Source: Streptomyces fungicidicus (GTDB lineage: Bacteria > Actinomycetota > Actinomycetes > Streptomycetales > Streptomycetaceae). From it: DNA of 64,000 bases. The translations under genes and the position numbers were made by a program. Shown here one piece after another: positions 53,452-63,899 of the stretch; the first letter of the stretch is position 1; each line of letters begins with the position of its first letter. The notes under the pieces are model-generated. The model was not told the origin of the DNA, ran no database searches, and worked only from the letters and a program-made list of their open reading frames with translations. The stretch lies in contig NZ_CP023407.1 of assembly GCF_003665435.1 (NCBI RefSeq), positions 3,534,001 through 3,598,000 on the forward strand. Reading direction: 5' to 3'.

Positions 53452-53999
53452 GCCAGCGCCTCCCGGAGTTGCTTGCGGGCTCTCATCGCCCGCGTCTTGA
53501 CCGTGCCCGGCGGTATGCCGAGCAGGACGGCCGCCTCACGGGTGGTCAGCCCGTCGACGACCGTGGCCTGGAGCACCGCGCGCAGCTCCGGTGACAGCCG
53601 GACCAGCGCCCCGGCGAGGTCCCCGTGCTCCACCCCCGCGAGCACGCGCTCCTCCGCCGACGCCTCGTCCCGGTGCCGCAGCCGCGCCAGCGCCTGGCGC
53701 AGCCGGCCGCGCGCCCCGGCGCCGCGCAGCGCGTCGACCAGCCGGCGCGAGGCGATCCGCCACAGCCAGCCGGCGGCGTCCGCGCCCACCGCGTCCGGCC
53801 GGTAGCGGGCCGTGCCGCGCCACACCGCGAGGAACGTCTCCTGGACGACGTCGTCGACGAGCCCGGGGTCGGCGCACCGGCCGCGCATCCGGGCGGTCAG
53901 CCAGGGCGCGTACCGCCGGTACAGCTCCTCGAAGGCGCGCCGGTCCTGGTCCGCCGCGACGGCACGCAGCAGTTCCCCGTCGCTTCTCGTTTCGCTCAC
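53448..53999 (-). CDS. ECF-type RNA polymerase sigma factor
   Basis: A 183-residue sigma factor: region 2 (FEELYRRYAPWLTARMRGR, VDDVVQETFLAVWRG, WLWRIASRRLVDALR) and region 4 (LSPELRAVLQATVVDGLTTR, GIPPGTVKTRAMRARKQL). First gene of a five-gene set with its anti-sigma and an ABC exporter, which it probably drives. Confidence 0.92.
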   Translation of the reverse strand: MSETRSDGELLRAVAADQDRRAFEELYRRYAPWLTARMRGRCADPGLVDDVVQETFLAVWRGTARYRPDAVGADAAGWLWRIASRRLVDALRGAGARGRLRQALARLRHRDEASAEERVLAGVEHGDLAGALVRLSPELRAVLQATVVDGLTTREAAVLLGIPPGTVKTRAMRARKQLREALA

Positions 54000-54079
54000 G
54001 CCCCCTCATCGGACGGCCCCGCGCGATCGGTTCACGGGTGCACGGATGACGTGCGGGCAGCCCGGCCCGCGGGTGGTCC

Positions 54080-54344
54080 GCGCCCCGCCACCTGCTCCGG
54101 CTCGGCGGGCCGCTCACCGACGCCGCGGCGGCGGCCTTGAAGCAGTACAACGCCTGCGGCTTCACCCCCGCGCCGCAGGTACGACCAGGGCGCGATCCTG
54201 CTCTACAAGGACGTCCACACCTACACGACGATCGCCTGGCCGCTCCAGCCGGCCGGCACCGGCATCCTGCTCCTCGTCGCCGCGCTGTCGGCCCTCGCCG
54301 CGTTCCGGCTGCTGCGTCACCGCACCGGGAAGGCCGCCGGATGA
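54080..54344 (+). pseudogene. Remnant of an ABC permease C-terminus
   Basis: The reading RHLLRLGG..ALKQYNACGFTPAPQ shifts frame near 54178 and continues YDQGAILLYKDVHTYTTIAW, QPAGTGILLLVAALSALAAF and RLLRHRTGKAAG to a stop that overlaps the next ATG by four bases. It lacks any start or N-terminal domain. It looks like the last gene fragment before a second permease. Confidence 0.6.
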
Positions 54345-55017
54345 GCGGTACGGCCACGGGGGCCCGGGCGCGGCTGTCCCGCACGGTGCTGCGGGTGCAC
54401 CGCACGGCACTGACCGCCTGGGGCGCCCTCGTGGCGGGACTTCCCCACCTGCTACAGCTTCCTCGCCGTCGCCGCGTTCAGCGGCGGCGCGCTGATCGGC
54501 CGCGAGCTGGAGTCCGGCACCGCGAGGCCGGCGTGGACGCAGGGCGTCACCCCGGCCCGCCGGCCGGCCGCCGGGCCGCAGGGGGTGGTCGGCGCACCGG
54601 GACCTCATGGGGGACCACTGGGCCTTCGCCGACGTGTTCGTGGCACGCGGGCCGGCGACGGTGGCGTACGGGCTGTGCGCCCTCGCCGTGGGGGCGCTCA
54701 CCGCGCTGCTCCTGCGGCGCGCGTTGCCCGCGCTCGCCGTGTCGGTCGCCGCGATGTGGCTGCTCAACCTGGTCCTGGAGCGCTGCCGCGCCTCCCTGTG
54801 GCCGCCGGTCACCCGGACCTCCGGCACCCGGTTCGAGCTGCCGGAGAGCGCCTGGCAACTGGAGTGGGGCCGCACCGCCTCCGGCGGCCACCGGGCCACG
54901 TACCACCCGCCCTCGCACTTCTGGCCCCTGCACCTGGTGGAGACCGGCATCGTCCTCGCCGTCACCGCCCTCGCCACGGCCGCCGCGTTCGCCCTGCTGA
55001 ACCGCCGCACCGCCTGA
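54341..55017 (+). pseudogene. Frameshifted ABC-2-like permease
   Basis: It starts MSGTATGARARLSRTVLRVH in one frame, continues near 54450 in another (CYSFLAVAAFSGGALIGREL, ESGTARPAWTQGVTPARR), then in the frame of MGDHWAFADVFVARGPATVA to the end (LVETGIVLAVTALATAAAFA). Pieces before TQGVTPAR and before HRDLMGDHW appear deleted. The last 136 codons (from 54607) are open but only a C-terminal half. Once paired with the previous remnant. Confidence 0.72.
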
Positions 55018-55027
55018 CGCCCGCCCC

Positions 55028-55061
55028 GGTACGTCCCTTCCCAGCCGGGGAGGGACGTACC
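55028..55061. terminator. Hairpin after permease pseudogene
   Basis: GGTACGTCCCT and AGGGACGTACC form an 11-bp perfect stem that extends inward by wobble pairs, 11 bases past the pseudogene stop. Confidence 0.7.
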
Positions 55062-55299
55062 ATGCTCCCCGCCCGCGCCGTGTACCCCCGTGGGCCGCCG
55101 CCCGATATCCCGGACGTCATGTCTCCGTAACCGGCGATTCAGACGGGCTTGCGACGCTCGGCCAATGAATCCCGCCGTGCCAGAGCCCTCGCCACCCCGC
55201 AGGGGGAACGGGGGGAACGGGGACGCCTCAGGGCCACCACCGCTCCCACCCGCTTTTTCCGACGCGCCCGTGACGCTCATGGCGCGGAAGAATGGGGCC

Positions 55300-57534
55300 A
55301 TGAGCCAGTCCGACGCCCAGGCACAGGTACAGCACCCGCAGCCCTCCGTGGGCTCCATCGCCGCCCACCGGCCGCATACCGTGGCCGGGGTGGTCTCCGA
55401 CCTGGAACCCGACATCGACGCGGACCTCGACGGCTACGAGGAGTCGCAGCCGGACGGCGCCGCCCCGCTCCCGCAGGGCCGCTTCCTCGACCGGGAGCGC
55501 AGCTGGCTCGCGTTCAACGAACGCGTCCTCGAACTCGCCGAGGACCCGGACACCCCGCTGCTGGAGCGCGCCAACTTCCTCGCGATCTTCGCCAGCAACC
55601 TGGACGAGTTCTTCATGGTCCGGGTGGCCGGACTGAAGCGCCGCATCGCCACCGGCGTCGCCACCCGCTCCGCGTCCGGGCTCCAGCCCCGCGAGGTGCT
55701 GGAGATGATCTGGGCCCGCTCCCGCGAGCTGATGGCCCGGCACGCCGCCTGCTATCACGAGGACGTCGCCCCCGCGCTGGCGGAGGAGGGCATCCACCTG
55801 GTCCGCTGGAGCGAGCTGACGGAGAAGGAGCAGGCCCGCCTGTTCACCCTCTTCCGGCACCAGATCTTCCCGGTCCTCACCCCCCTCGCCGTCGACCCCG
55901 CGCACCCCTTCCCGTACATCTCGGGCCTGTCGCTGAACCTGGCCGTCGTCGTGCGCAACCCGGTCACCGGGCACAGGCACTTCGCGCGGGTCAAGGTGCC
56001 GCCGCTGCTGTCCCGTTTCCTGGAGAGCTCCCCGGGCCGCTACGTCCCCATCGAGGACGTCATCGCCGCCCACCTGGAGGAGCTGTTCCCGGGCATGGAG
56101 GTGCTGGAGCACCACGCCTTCCGCCTCACCCGCAACGAGGACCTCGAGGTCGAGGAGGACGACGCGGAGAACCTGCTCCAGGCCCTGGAGAAGGAGCTCA
56201 TGCGGCGCCGCTTCGGCCCGCCGGTGCGGCTGGAGGTCGAGGAGTCCATCGACCGCGAGGTGCTGGACCTCCTGGTGCGCGAGCTGAAGATCGGCGAGGC
56301 CGAGGTGTACCCGCTGCCGGGCCCGCTCGACCTCACCGGCCTCTTCCGCATCCACGGCCTGGACCGGCCCGAGCTGAAGTACCCGAAGTTCATCGCCGGC
56401 ACGCACCGCGACCTGGCGGAGGTCGAGACGGCCTCCCAGCCCGACATCTTCGCCGCGCTGCGCAGCCGCGACGTGCTGCTGCACCACCCGTACGACTCGT
56501 TCTCCACGTCGGTGCAGGCGTTCCTGCAGCAGGCCGCCGAGGACCCCGACGTCCTCGCCATCAAGCAGACTCTGTACCGGACTTCGGGCGACTCCCCCAT
56601 AGTCGACGCGCTCATCGACGCAGCCGAGGCCGGCAAGCAGGTCCTGGTGCTGGTCGAGATCAAGGCGCGCTTCGACGAGCACGCGAACATCAAGTGGGCG
56701 CGCAAGCTGGAGGAGGCCGGCTGCCACGTCGTGTACGGCCTGGTCGGTCTGAAGACCCACTGCAAGCTGTCCCTGGTGGTCCGTCAGGAGGGCGAGACGC
56801 TACGGCGTTACAGCCACGTCGGCACCGGCAACTACCACCCGAAGACGGCCCGCCTCTACGAGGACCTGGGGCTGCTCACCTCGGACCAGCAGGTCGGCGC
56901 GGACCTGTCCGACCTGTTCAACCGGCTCTCCGGCTACTCCCGCCGGGAGACCTACCGGCGGCTGCTGGTGGCCCCCAAGTCCCTGCGGGACGGCCTGGTC
57001 TCCCGCATCGAGAAGGAGGCCCAGCACCATCGCGCCGGGCGCCCCGCCTTCGTCCGCATCAAGGTCAACTCGATGGTCGACGAGGCCGTCATCGACGCCT
57101 GCTACCGGGCGTCGCAGGCGGGCGTCCCGGTGGACATCTGGGTGCGCGGCATCTGCGCGATCCGGCCCGGCGTGACGGGCCTGTCGGAGAACGTCCGGGT
57201 ACGGTCCGTCCTCGGCCGCTTCCTCGAGCACTCCCGGGTGTTCTCCTTCGGCAACGGCGGTGAGCCCGAGGTGTGGATCGGCAGCGCGGACATGATGCAC
57301 CGCAACCTCGACCGCCGGATAGAGGCGCTGGTGCGGGTCACCGACCCGGCCCACCGGGCGGCCCTGAACCGGCTGCTGGAGACCGGCATGTCGGACACCA
57401 CGCAGTCCTGGCACCTCACCGCGGACGGCGAGTGGACCCGGCACGCGACGGACGCGGACGGCCAGCCCCTGCGCAACGTCCAGGAGATGCTCATAGACGC
57501 CCGGAGGCGCCGGCGTGGCACAGCGACACCTTGA
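55300..57534 (+). CDS. ppk: Polyphosphate kinase
   Basis: A 744-residue PPK1 that reversibly makes polyphosphate from ATP. N-terminal [19 protein letters not shown] and [19 protein letters not shown]; autophosphorylated His in [20 protein letters not shown]; second active-site segment [18 protein letters not shown] start it at ATG 55300 ([11 protein letters not shown]), as in relatives I recall; ATG 55165 would add 45 low-complexity residues. No PHO box was evident upstream. It overlaps the CHAD gene by 20 bases. Confidence 0.93.
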   Translation: MSQSDAQAQVQHPQPSVGSIAAHRPHTVAGVVSDLEPDIDADLDGYEESQPDGAAPLPQGRFLDRERSWLAFNERVLELAEDPDTPLLERANFLAIFASNLDEFFMVRVAGLKRRIATGVATRSASGLQPREVLEMIWARSRELMARHAACYHEDVAPALAEEGIHLVRWSELTEKEQARLFTLFRHQIFPVLTPLAVDPAHPFPYISGLSLNLAVVVRNPVTGHRHFARVKVPPLLSRFLESSPGRYVPIEDVIAAHLEELFPGMEVLEHHAFRLTRNEDLEVEEDDAENLLQALEKELMRRRFGPPVRLEVEESIDREVLDLLVRELKIGEAEVYPLPGPLDLTGLFRIHGLDRPELKYPKFIAGTHRDLAEVETASQPDIFAALRSRDVLLHHPYDSFSTSVQAFLQQAAEDPDVLAIKQTLYRTSGDSPIVDALIDAAEAGKQVLVLVEIKARFDEHANIKWARKLEEAGCHVVYGLVGLKTHCKLSLVVRQEGETLRRYSHVGTGNYHPKTARLYEDLGLLTSDQQVGADLSDLFNRLSGYSRRETYRRLLVAPKSLRDGLVSRIEKEAQHHRAGRPAFVRIKVNSMVDEAVIDACYRASQAGVPVDIWVRGICAIRPGVTGLSENVRVRSVLGRFLEHSRVFSFGNGGEPEVWIGSADMMHRNLDRRIEALVRVTDPAHRAALNRLLETGMSDTTQSWHLTADGEWTRHATDADGQPLRNVQEMLIDARRRRRGTATP

Positions 57535-58873
57535 TCCGACGGCCGGTCCGGTGCCGGCGGACGCCCTGGCCGGCTATCTGCGGGCCCAGGCGACCGAATT
57601 CCTCCGCGCGCTGCGCCTCCACCGGGAGACCGGTGCGGGCGCGGCCGCGTCGGAGGGCTCCGTCGAGGCGGCCCGTGCGCTGCGCCGCGCGGCGCGCCGC
57701 GTCAGCGGCAGCCTGCACACCTTCCAGCCGGTCCTGGACCCCGACTGGTCGGAGGCGATGCGCCCCGAACTGGCCTGGGTCTCGGGCACGCTGGCCCTGG
57801 AACACGCCCACGCCTCCCGGCTGCAGCAACTCCTGCTGGCCCTGCACCGCCTGTCGGGCGCGGCACCGTTCCCGCCCCAGGGACCCGCGGCGGGCACCAC
57901 CGCGCGCACGGCCGCCCCGCCGCTCCCCCGCGACCGCCCCGCCCCCGCCGGGTCCGCCCCGGCGACCGTGCCGGCGGGCGCGACGGGCACGGCCCCCGGA
58001 CGTACCGGCACCGCGCCCTGCGACACTCCCGCACCGGCCGACGGGACACCCGGGACGACGGACACGGCCGGGCGCGCCACCACGGGCCGCACCACCCCGG
58101 CCCGCGCCACCCCCGTGACCGCGGGCGCGGCCGCCGTCCGCACCGGCACCATGACGGACGCCCCCGGCCGTGGGTCCACCGCGACCGCCGCCGCGGGGAC
58201 CCGCGGCAGCGCGCTCGCCGTCGCCGCCGGTGGGGCGGTGCCCGCGCCGGACCGCGGGAACCTGACCGTCGGGGCCGCCAAGGCCGGGGCCCTGCTGGAC
58301 CGGCAGCTGACCCTCGCGCGGACCCGGGCGCACTCCACCGCGCTGCAGGCCCTCGGCTCCTCCCGGTTCCACGCGGTCGCCGACAAGGTGGCCGTGCTCG
58401 CCAGCGAGGTGCCGCTGTCCCCGGCGGCGGCCGGCGCCGATCTCCGCCCGCTCGCCGACGCCGCCCGCGACCGGCTCACCGACGCCGTCGCCGCGCTGCC
58501 GCTGCTCACCGCGGGCAGCCCGTACAACGCCGAGGCGCTGATCCACGGGCTCTCCCCGGACCCCGCCCCGCATCCGCAGGACGCCCCCTGGCACCAGGTC
58601 CGTCTCCTGCTGCGCCTGCACCGCTACGCCCTCGAGGTCGTGCACGCCGGCCGGCACCCGGGCAGCCTGCTCGACGCCGGGGAGGCACTGGACCGGCACC
58701 GCGACGCCGCCGAGGCGGCGGCCGCCGCGGCGCAGGCCGCCCGCACCCCGCGGATCGCCCCGGCCACGGCGTACGCCCTTGGCGTGCTCCACGCCGACCA
58801 GCGGCATGAGGTGGAGGCGGCGCGGTACGCGTTCCAGCGCTGCTGGCAGAAGGAAGTCATCGGCACGTTATAG
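57515..58873 (+). CDS. CHAD-domain protein with long low-complexity insert
   Basis: A 452-residue protein whose GTG lies inside ppk (CGGAGG upstream). Helical CHAD halves ([20 protein letters not shown] near 45-65; [31 protein letters not shown] later) are separated by ~140 residues of Ala/Thr/Pro/Gly (118-255). CHAD domains bind polyphosphate, so coupling to ppk makes functional sense. Confidence 0.82.
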   Translation: MAQRHLDPTAGPVPADALAGYLRAQATEFLRALRLHRETGAGAAASEGSVEAARALRRAARRVSGSLHTFQPVLDPDWSEAMRPELAWVSGTLALEHAHASRLQQLLLALHRLSGAAPFPPQGPAAGTTARTAAPPLPRDRPAPAGSAPATVPAGATGTAPGRTGTAPCDTPAPADGTPGTTDTAGRATTGRTTPARATPVTAGAAAVRTGTMTDAPGRGSTATAAAGTRGSALAVAAGGAVPAPDRGNLTVGAAKAGALLDRQLTLARTRAHSTALQALGSSRFHAVADKVAVLASEVPLSPAAAGADLRPLADAARDRLTDAVAALPLLTAGSPYNAEALIHGLSPDPAPHPQDAPWHQVRLLLRLHRYALEVVHAGRHPGSLLDAGEALDRHRDAAEAAAAAAQAARTPRIAPATAYALGVLHADQRHEVEAARYAFQRCWQKEVIGTL

Positions 58874-58884
58874 GGAGGCACCCG

Positions 58885-59325
58885 GTGAGCACCCCGCGTC
58901 CCGCCGAGCACCGCACCCTCACCGTCCAGGCGGCCGGCTGCGTCCTGTGGCGCCGCTCCCCCGTCACCGGCGAACTGGAGCTCTGTCTGGTGCACCGGCC
59001 GAAGTACGACGACTGGTCCTGGCCCAAGGGCAAGCTCAAACGGGGCGAGGACCCGCTGGCCGGCGCCCTGCGCGAGGTCGCCGAGGAGACCGGCCACACC
59101 GCCGTCCCGGCCGCCGAGCTGCCCAGCGCGCTCTATCCGGCGAACGGCCGCCCGAAGCGGGTCCGCTACTGGGCGGCCGAAGCCGTCTCCGGCGCCTTCG
59201 CCCCGAACGACGAGGTCGACCGGATCCTCTGGCTCCGCCCGGAGGCCGCCCGCCTCCGCCTCACCGAGCGCCGCGACGCCGAGCTGGTGGACGCCCTGCT
59301 GTCCACCCTCCGCCCGGGGCAGTGA
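58885..59325 (+). CDS. Nudix hydrolase (MutT type)
   Basis: A 146-residue enzyme with a complete Nudix box G-x5-E-x7-R-E-x2-E-E-x-G in GKLKRGEDPLAGALREVAEE followed by TG. Start GTG 58885, 11 bases after the CHAD stop. Mycobacterial MutT1-like relatives clean oxidised nucleotides or diadenosine polyphosphates; here the histidine-phosphatase C-terminal domain is absent. It ends the ppk operon before the pst promoter. Confidence 0.88.
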   Translation: MSTPRPAEHRTLTVQAAGCVLWRRSPVTGELELCLVHRPKYDDWSWPKGKLKRGEDPLAGALREVAEETGHTAVPAAELPSALYPANGRPKRVRYWAAEAVSGAFAPNDEVDRILWLRPEAARLRLTERRDAELVDALLSTLRPGQ

Positions 59326-59400
59326 GCACCCCTTCCCGCCCGGTATCGCGCTGTGTCCTCGACGTGAGCGTTCCGTGACCTCACCGCACCGACCACAGGG

Positions 59401-59444
59401 GTTCACCCCTCGTTCATTTACGGCCATCGGCGGCTTCACCTGTT
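59401..59444 (+). promoter_or_regulatory. PHO box of the pst operon
   Basis: Consecutive 11-base repeats GTTCACCCCTC, GTTCATTTACG, GCCATCGGCGG and CTTCACCTGTT match the Streptomyces PhoP-binding pattern (GTTCACC-like direct repeats), 112 bases before pstS. The first two are strong, the third poor. A possible -10 (TAATTT, about 59449-59454) follows. Confidence 0.8.
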
Positions 59445-59555
59445 CTGCCTAATTTCGGCCTTACGCGATGCGGACCGCCCGGAGAACCGGGCAACGCATC
59501 ACCCACACTTCGCACGCCGCCGAATTCAGGACGGCGGCCACTGGAAGGAACTCAA

Positions 59556-60686
59556 GTGAAGCTTCAGCGCAAGAACCGGCGGGCCCTCGCTCTCGGTGCT
59601 CTCGCCGTCTCCGGCGCCCTGGCCCTCACGGCGTGCGGCTCCGACGACACCGGCGGCAAGTCCGGCGGCGGTGACTCCTCCGCCGCCGCGCAGGCCGGCA
59701 ACATCGACTGCGGCGACGCCAAGGGCCAGCTCCAGGCCTCCGGCTCTTCCGCCCAGAAGAACGCGATCGACGCCTGGGTCAAGCAGTACTCGGCGGCGTG
59801 CAAGGGCGTCCAGGTCAACTACAACCCGACCGGTTCGGGTGCGGGCGTCACCGCGTTCCTGCAGGGCCAGACCGCGTTCGCCGGTTCGGACTCCGCGCTG
59901 GAGGCCGAGGAGATCGAGCAGTCCAAGAAGATCTGCTCCGGCGGCCAGGCCATCGACCTGCCCATGGTCGGCGGCCCGATCGCGGTCGGCTACAACGTGC
60001 CCGGCGTCGACAACCTCGTCCTGGACGCGCCGACCCTCGCCAAGATCTTCGACAGCAAGATCACCAACTGGAACGACGAGGCGATCGCCAAGCTCAACCC
60101 CGACGCCAAGCTTCCCGACCTGAAGATCCAGGCCTTCCACCGCTCGGACGAGTCCGGCACCACGGACAACTTCACCACCTACCTGCAGGCCGCCGCGCCC
60201 AAGGACTGGACGTACGAGCCGAGCAAGTCCTGGGAGGCCAAGGGCGGCCAGTCCGCGCAGGGCTCCTCCGGTGTCGCCCAGCAGGTCAAGCAGGTCTCCG
60301 GCGCGATCTCCTACATGGAGCTGTCCTACGCGAAGGACGGCATGAGCACCGTCTCCGTCAAGACCGAGGCCGCCGAGCCGGTCGAGGCCACCGTCGAGAA
60401 CGCCACCGCCGCCATCGGCGCCGCGAAGGTCGTCGGCACCGGCAAGGACCTCGCGCTGGAGCTGGACTACACCCCGTCGGCCGACGGCGCCTACCCGATC
60501 GTCCTGGTCACCTACGAGATCGTCTGCGACAAGGGCAACAAGGCCGAGACCCTGCCGGCCGCCAAGTCCTTCCTGAACTACATGGCCTCCGAGGACGGTC
60601 AGGGCCAGCTGGCCGAGGCCGGCTACGCCCCGATGCCCGAGGAGATCATCACCAAGGTCCGCGAGACCCTTTCCAGCCTCGCCTGA
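59556..60686 (+). CDS. pstS: Phosphate-binding lipoprotein PstS
   Basis: A 376-residue high-affinity phosphate receptor. Basic start (KLQRKNRRALAL), lipobox LTACGS (Cys about 27), then Asp/Gly/Ser linker. Phosphate-binding loops: QASGSSAQKNAIDAW, AGSDSAL and HRSDESGTTDNF. First gene of pstSCAB, behind the PHO box; GGAAGGAA precedes ATG. Confidence 0.95.
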   Translation: MKLQRKNRRALALGALAVSGALALTACGSDDTGGKSGGGDSSAAAQAGNIDCGDAKGQLQASGSSAQKNAIDAWVKQYSAACKGVQVNYNPTGSGAGVTAFLQGQTAFAGSDSALEAEEIEQSKKICSGGQAIDLPMVGGPIAVGYNVPGVDNLVLDAPTLAKIFDSKITNWNDEAIAKLNPDAKLPDLKIQAFHRSDESGTTDNFTTYLQAAAPKDWTYEPSKSWEAKGGQSAQGSSGVAQQVKQVSGAISYMELSYAKDGMSTVSVKTEAAEPVEATVENATAAIGAAKVVGTGKDLALELDYTPSADGAYPIVLVTYEIVCDKGNKAETLPAAKSFLNYMASEDGQGQLAEAGYAPMPEEIITKVRETLSSLA

Positions 60687-60819
60687 CCCGAGAGTGCGGG
60701 CCGGCTCCCACCACGGGGCCGGTCCGCACCGTCCGGTGCACCGCCATCAGGAGCCCCCGGCCCCCGGACGGCTCCGACCGAGCCGCCCGCCCCGGCGGCT
60801 CCGCAGACCGGAGAACCCG

Positions 60820-61824
60820 ATGGACACCACCACACAGCAGACCACCGCTCCCCCAGCACCCGCACCGACCACGCCCGAGAGCAAGCGCGCCGCACGCGGC
60901 GCCACCCGCCCCGGCGACCGGATCTTCCTGGGACTCTCCCGTGGATCCGGCATCTTCGTGCTGGTCCTCATGGCCGCCATCGCGGCCTTCCTGACGTACC
61001 GCGCCTCCATAGCCATCAGCAAGGACGAGGCGAACTTCTTCACCACCTTCGAGTGGAACCCCAGCGGCCTCCCGCCGGAGTTCGGCATCGCGGTCCTGGC
61101 CTTCGGCACCATCGTGTCGTCGGTCATCGCCATGGTCATCGCCGTGCCGGTCTCGGTGGGCATCGCGCTGTTCATCACGCACTACGCCCCGCGCCGCCTC
61201 GGCGGCCTCATCGGCTACGTGATCGACCTGCTCGCCGCCGTCCCGTCCATCGTCTACGGCCTGTGGGGCGCCCTCTTCCTCGTCCCGCACCTGCAGGGCC
61301 TGTACGGCTGGCTGGACGACTACCTCGGCTGGACCGGGATCTTCGAGTGGAACGACGGCGCCCCGCGCTCGCTGTTCACCGTCGGCATCCTGCTCGCCAT
61401 CATGATCCTGCCGATCATCACCAACGTGAGCCGCGAGGTCTTCCGGCAGGTCCCGCGCATGCACGAGGAGGCGGCCCTCGCCCTCGGCGCCACGCGCTGG
61501 GAGGTCATCCGCATGTCGGTGCTGCCCTTCGGCCGCTCCGGCGTCATCTCCGCCTCGATGCTGGGCCTCGGCCGCGCGCTCGGCGAGACGATGGCCGTGG
61601 CGATGGTGCTCTCCTCGAGCTTCGACATCAACCTCAGCCTGCTCGACACCGGCGGCGGCACCTTCGCGCAGAACATCGCCAGCAAGTTCAACGAGGCCAC
61701 CGAGATGGGCCGGGACGCGCTGATCGCCTCCGGTCTCGTCCTCTTCGTCATCACCCTGCTGGTCAACGGCGCGGCCCGGCTGATCATCGCCCGCCGCAAG
61801 GAGTACTCGGGGGCCAACGCATGA
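60820..61824 (+). CDS. pstC: Phosphate ABC permease PstC
   Basis: A 334-residue membrane subunit with six helices after a Thr/Pro-rich head. PstC marks: LLAAVPSIVYGLWG, the EAA-type loop HEEAALALGATRWEVIRMSV and GLGRALGETMAVAMV. ATG 60820 follows CCGGAGAACCCG. Its stop overlaps pstA by four bases. Confidence 0.95.
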   Translation: MDTTTQQTTAPPAPAPTTPESKRAARGATRPGDRIFLGLSRGSGIFVLVLMAAIAAFLTYRASIAISKDEANFFTTFEWNPSGLPPEFGIAVLAFGTIVSSVIAMVIAVPVSVGIALFITHYAPRRLGGLIGYVIDLLAAVPSIVYGLWGALFLVPHLQGLYGWLDDYLGWTGIFEWNDGAPRSLFTVGILLAIMILPIITNVSREVFRQVPRMHEEAALALGATRWEVIRMSVLPFGRSGVISASMLGLGRALGETMAVAMVLSSSFDINLSLLDTGGGTFAQNIASKFNEATEMGRDALIASGLVLFVITLLVNGAARLIIARRKEYSGANA

Positions 61825-62882
61825 GCCACGCAACCCTTACCCCCAAGCCCAGCTCGCTGCGCGGCGCGACCCTGCCGAAGTGGTTCCCGTGGGCGGTCGC
61901 CGCGGGCGCCGTCGTGCTGGGCCTGGGCATCAGCACCGCGGCCGGCCTGCAGAGCGACATCCAGTGGGCGCTGATCGCGTCCCTGCTGTTCGTCCTCGGC
62001 TCGTACGGCATCTCCGCGAAGGTCGAGGGCCGTCGCCAGGCCAGGGACCGCACCGCGACCAGCCTGGTCTGGGTCGCCTTCCTCATGGCCCTGATCCCGC
62101 TGGCGTCCCTGATCTGGGAGACGGTCAAGCGCGGTGTGAAGGTGCTCGACGGCTACTTCCTCACCCACTCGATGGGCGTGGTCGCCGACACCGAGCCCGG
62201 CGGCGGCATCTACCACGCCATCATCGGCACCCTGGAGCAGGTCGGCCTCGCGACCCTGATCTCCGTGCCGATCGGCGTGCTGACCGCGATCTACCTCGTC
62301 GAGTACGGGCGCGGCCGGCTCGCGCAGGCCGTCACCTTCTTCGTCGACGTGATGACGGGCATCCCGTCCATCGTCGCCGGTCTCTTCGTCCTCAGCGTGT
62401 GGATCCTGCTGCTGGACATGGGCCCCTCCGGCTTCGCCGGCTCCATGGCCCTGTCCATCCTGATGATCCCGGTGGTCGTGCGCTCCACGGAGGAGATGCT
62501 CAAGCTCGTCCCGAACGAGCTGCGCGAGGCGTCCCTCGCCCTGGGCGTGCCGAAGTGGCGCACGATCCTGAAGGTGGTCCTGCCGACCTCCATCGGCGGC
62601 ATCACCACCGGCGTCATGCTCGCGATCGCCCGCATCACGGGTGAGACCGCCCCCGTCCTGCTGCTGGTCTGGGTCACGAACTTCATCAACACCAACCCGT
62701 TCTCCGACCCGCAGGCGTCCCTGCCGATGTACATCTATCTGCAGTTCGCCAACAGCGGCGGCTCCGGCGCGGCCTACGACCGTGCCTGGGCGGCAGCCCT
62801 GACGCTCATCGCGTTCATCATGATCCTCAACCTGGTGGCCCGCGGCATCGCCCGCTGGAAGGCCCCGAAGACCGGTCGCTGA
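61821..62882 (+). CDS. pstA: Phosphate ABC permease PstA
   Basis: A 353-residue membrane subunit. PstA marks: [40 protein letters not shown] and [15 protein letters not shown]. The N-terminus has two extra hydrophobic segments before the core, common in actinobacteria. Confidence 0.95.
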   Translation: MSHATLTPKPSSLRGATLPKWFPWAVAAGAVVLGLGISTAAGLQSDIQWALIASLLFVLGSYGISAKVEGRRQARDRTATSLVWVAFLMALIPLASLIWETVKRGVKVLDGYFLTHSMGVVADTEPGGGIYHAIIGTLEQVGLATLISVPIGVLTAIYLVEYGRGRLAQAVTFFVDVMTGIPSIVAGLFVLSVWILLLDMGPSGFAGSMALSILMIPVVVRSTEEMLKLVPNELREASLALGVPKWRTILKVVLPTSIGGITTGVMLAIARITGETAPVLLLVWVTNFINTNPFSDPQASLPMYIYLQFANSGGSGAAYDRAWAAALTLIAFIMILNLVARGIARWKAPKTGR

Positions 62883-62917
62883 AGGCCTCCCCGGACTCGA
62901 AAGAAGAAGTGATACCC

Positions 62918-63694
62918 ATGGCCAAGCGCATCGACGTCAGCGGCCTCAACGCCTACTACGGCTCCTTCCTGGCCATCGAGGACATCTCGATGACCGTGGA
63001 GCCCCGCTCCGTGACGGCCTTCATCGGCCCCTCCGGCTGCGGCAAGTCCACCTTCCTGCGCACGCTCAACCGCATGCACGAGGTGACCCCGGGCGGCAGG
63101 GTCGACGGCAAGGTCATGCTCGACGACGAGAACCTGTACGGCGCGGGCATCGACCCGGTCGCCGTGCGGCGTGAGGTCGGCATGGTCTTCCAGCGCCCGA
63201 ACCCGTTCCCCACCATGTCGGTCTACGACAACGTGGCGGCGGGCCTGCGCCTGAACGGCAAGTACAAGAAGTCCCAGCTGGACGACGTCGTCGAGAAGTC
63301 CCTCAGGGGCGCCAACCTCTGGAACGAGGTCAAGGACCGGCTGAACAAGCCGGGCTCGGGCCTGTCCGGCGGCCAGCAGCAGCGCCTGTGCATCGCCCGC
63401 GCCATCGCGGTCGAGCCGAACGTGCTGCTCATGGACGAGCCCTGCTCCGCCCTGGACCCGATCTCCACCCTCGCGATCGAGGACCTGATCGGTGAGCTGA
63501 AGGAGCGCTTCACGATCGTCATCGTGACGCACAACATGCAGCAGGCGGCGCGGGTCTCCGACCGTACGGCGTTCTTCAACCTGGCGGCCGTCGGCCAGCC
63601 CGGCAAGCTGATCGAGATCGACGACACGGAGCGCATCTTCTCCAACCCGTCGGTCCAGGCCACGGAGGACTACATCTCCGGCCGCTTCGGCTGA
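62918..63694 (+). CDS. pstB: Phosphate ABC ATPase PstB
   Basis: A 258-residue ATPase: Walker [19 protein letters not shown]-loop [10 protein letters not shown], signature [14 protein letters not shown], Walker [15 protein letters not shown]-loop [16 protein letters not shown] 62918 is preferred over GTG 62909. Two hairpins follow, so the operon ends here; phoU is not in this operon. Confidence 0.95.
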   Translation: MAKRIDVSGLNAYYGSFLAIEDISMTVEPRSVTAFIGPSGCGKSTFLRTLNRMHEVTPGGRVDGKVMLDDENLYGAGIDPVAVRREVGMVFQRPNPFPTMSVYDNVAAGLRLNGKYKKSQLDDVVEKSLRGANLWNEVKDRLNKPGSGLSGGQQQRLCIARAIAVEPNVLLMDEPCSALDPISTLAIEDLIGELKERFTIVIVTHNMQQAARVSDRTAFFNLAAVGQPGKLIEIDDTERIFSNPSVQATEDYISGRFG

Positions 63695-63706
63695 GCCGAC
63701 CGAGCT

Positions 63707-63740
63707 CCTCGCGGTGCTGCATGGCGGTGCCACCGCGAGG
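63707..63740. terminator. First hairpin after pstB
   Basis: CCTCGCGGTG and CACCGCGAGG, a 10-bp stem with a 14-base loop, begin 12 bases past the stop. Confidence 0.65.
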
Positions 63741-63742
63741 CC

Positions 63743-63780
63743 GAAGGGCCCGCCCCCAAACTCCCGGGGGCGGGCCCTTC
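63743..63780. terminator. Second, stronger hairpin between pstB and pit
   Basis: A 15-bp perfect stem (63743-63757 with 63766-63780) and an 8-base loop. It serves the convergent pstB and Pit genes. Confidence 0.8.
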
Positions 63781-63799
63781 CACATCCACCTACGCAGCT

Positions 63800-63851
63800 G
63801 CGGGCAGTCGTGCCGCGGGGCGGCACGGGTGGGCGCAGCGGCACCTCGCGA
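63800..63851. repeat. Dispersed palindromic repeat, copy 2
   Basis: GCGGGCAGTCGTGCCGCGGG-GCGGCACGGGTGGGCGC, the inverse of the element at 31.47-31.52 kb with one base missing in the loop. It lies between the pstB terminator and the Pit gene. Confidence 0.7.
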
Positions 63852-63899
63852 CGCCGAGCAGCGAAAACACCCCCCGCCCAGCGCAGACACAGGTACCGG

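Noticed and set aside
55062..55299. PHO box for ppk
   Set aside because: No paired GTTCACC-like 11-base repeats could be seen, unlike upstream of pstS.
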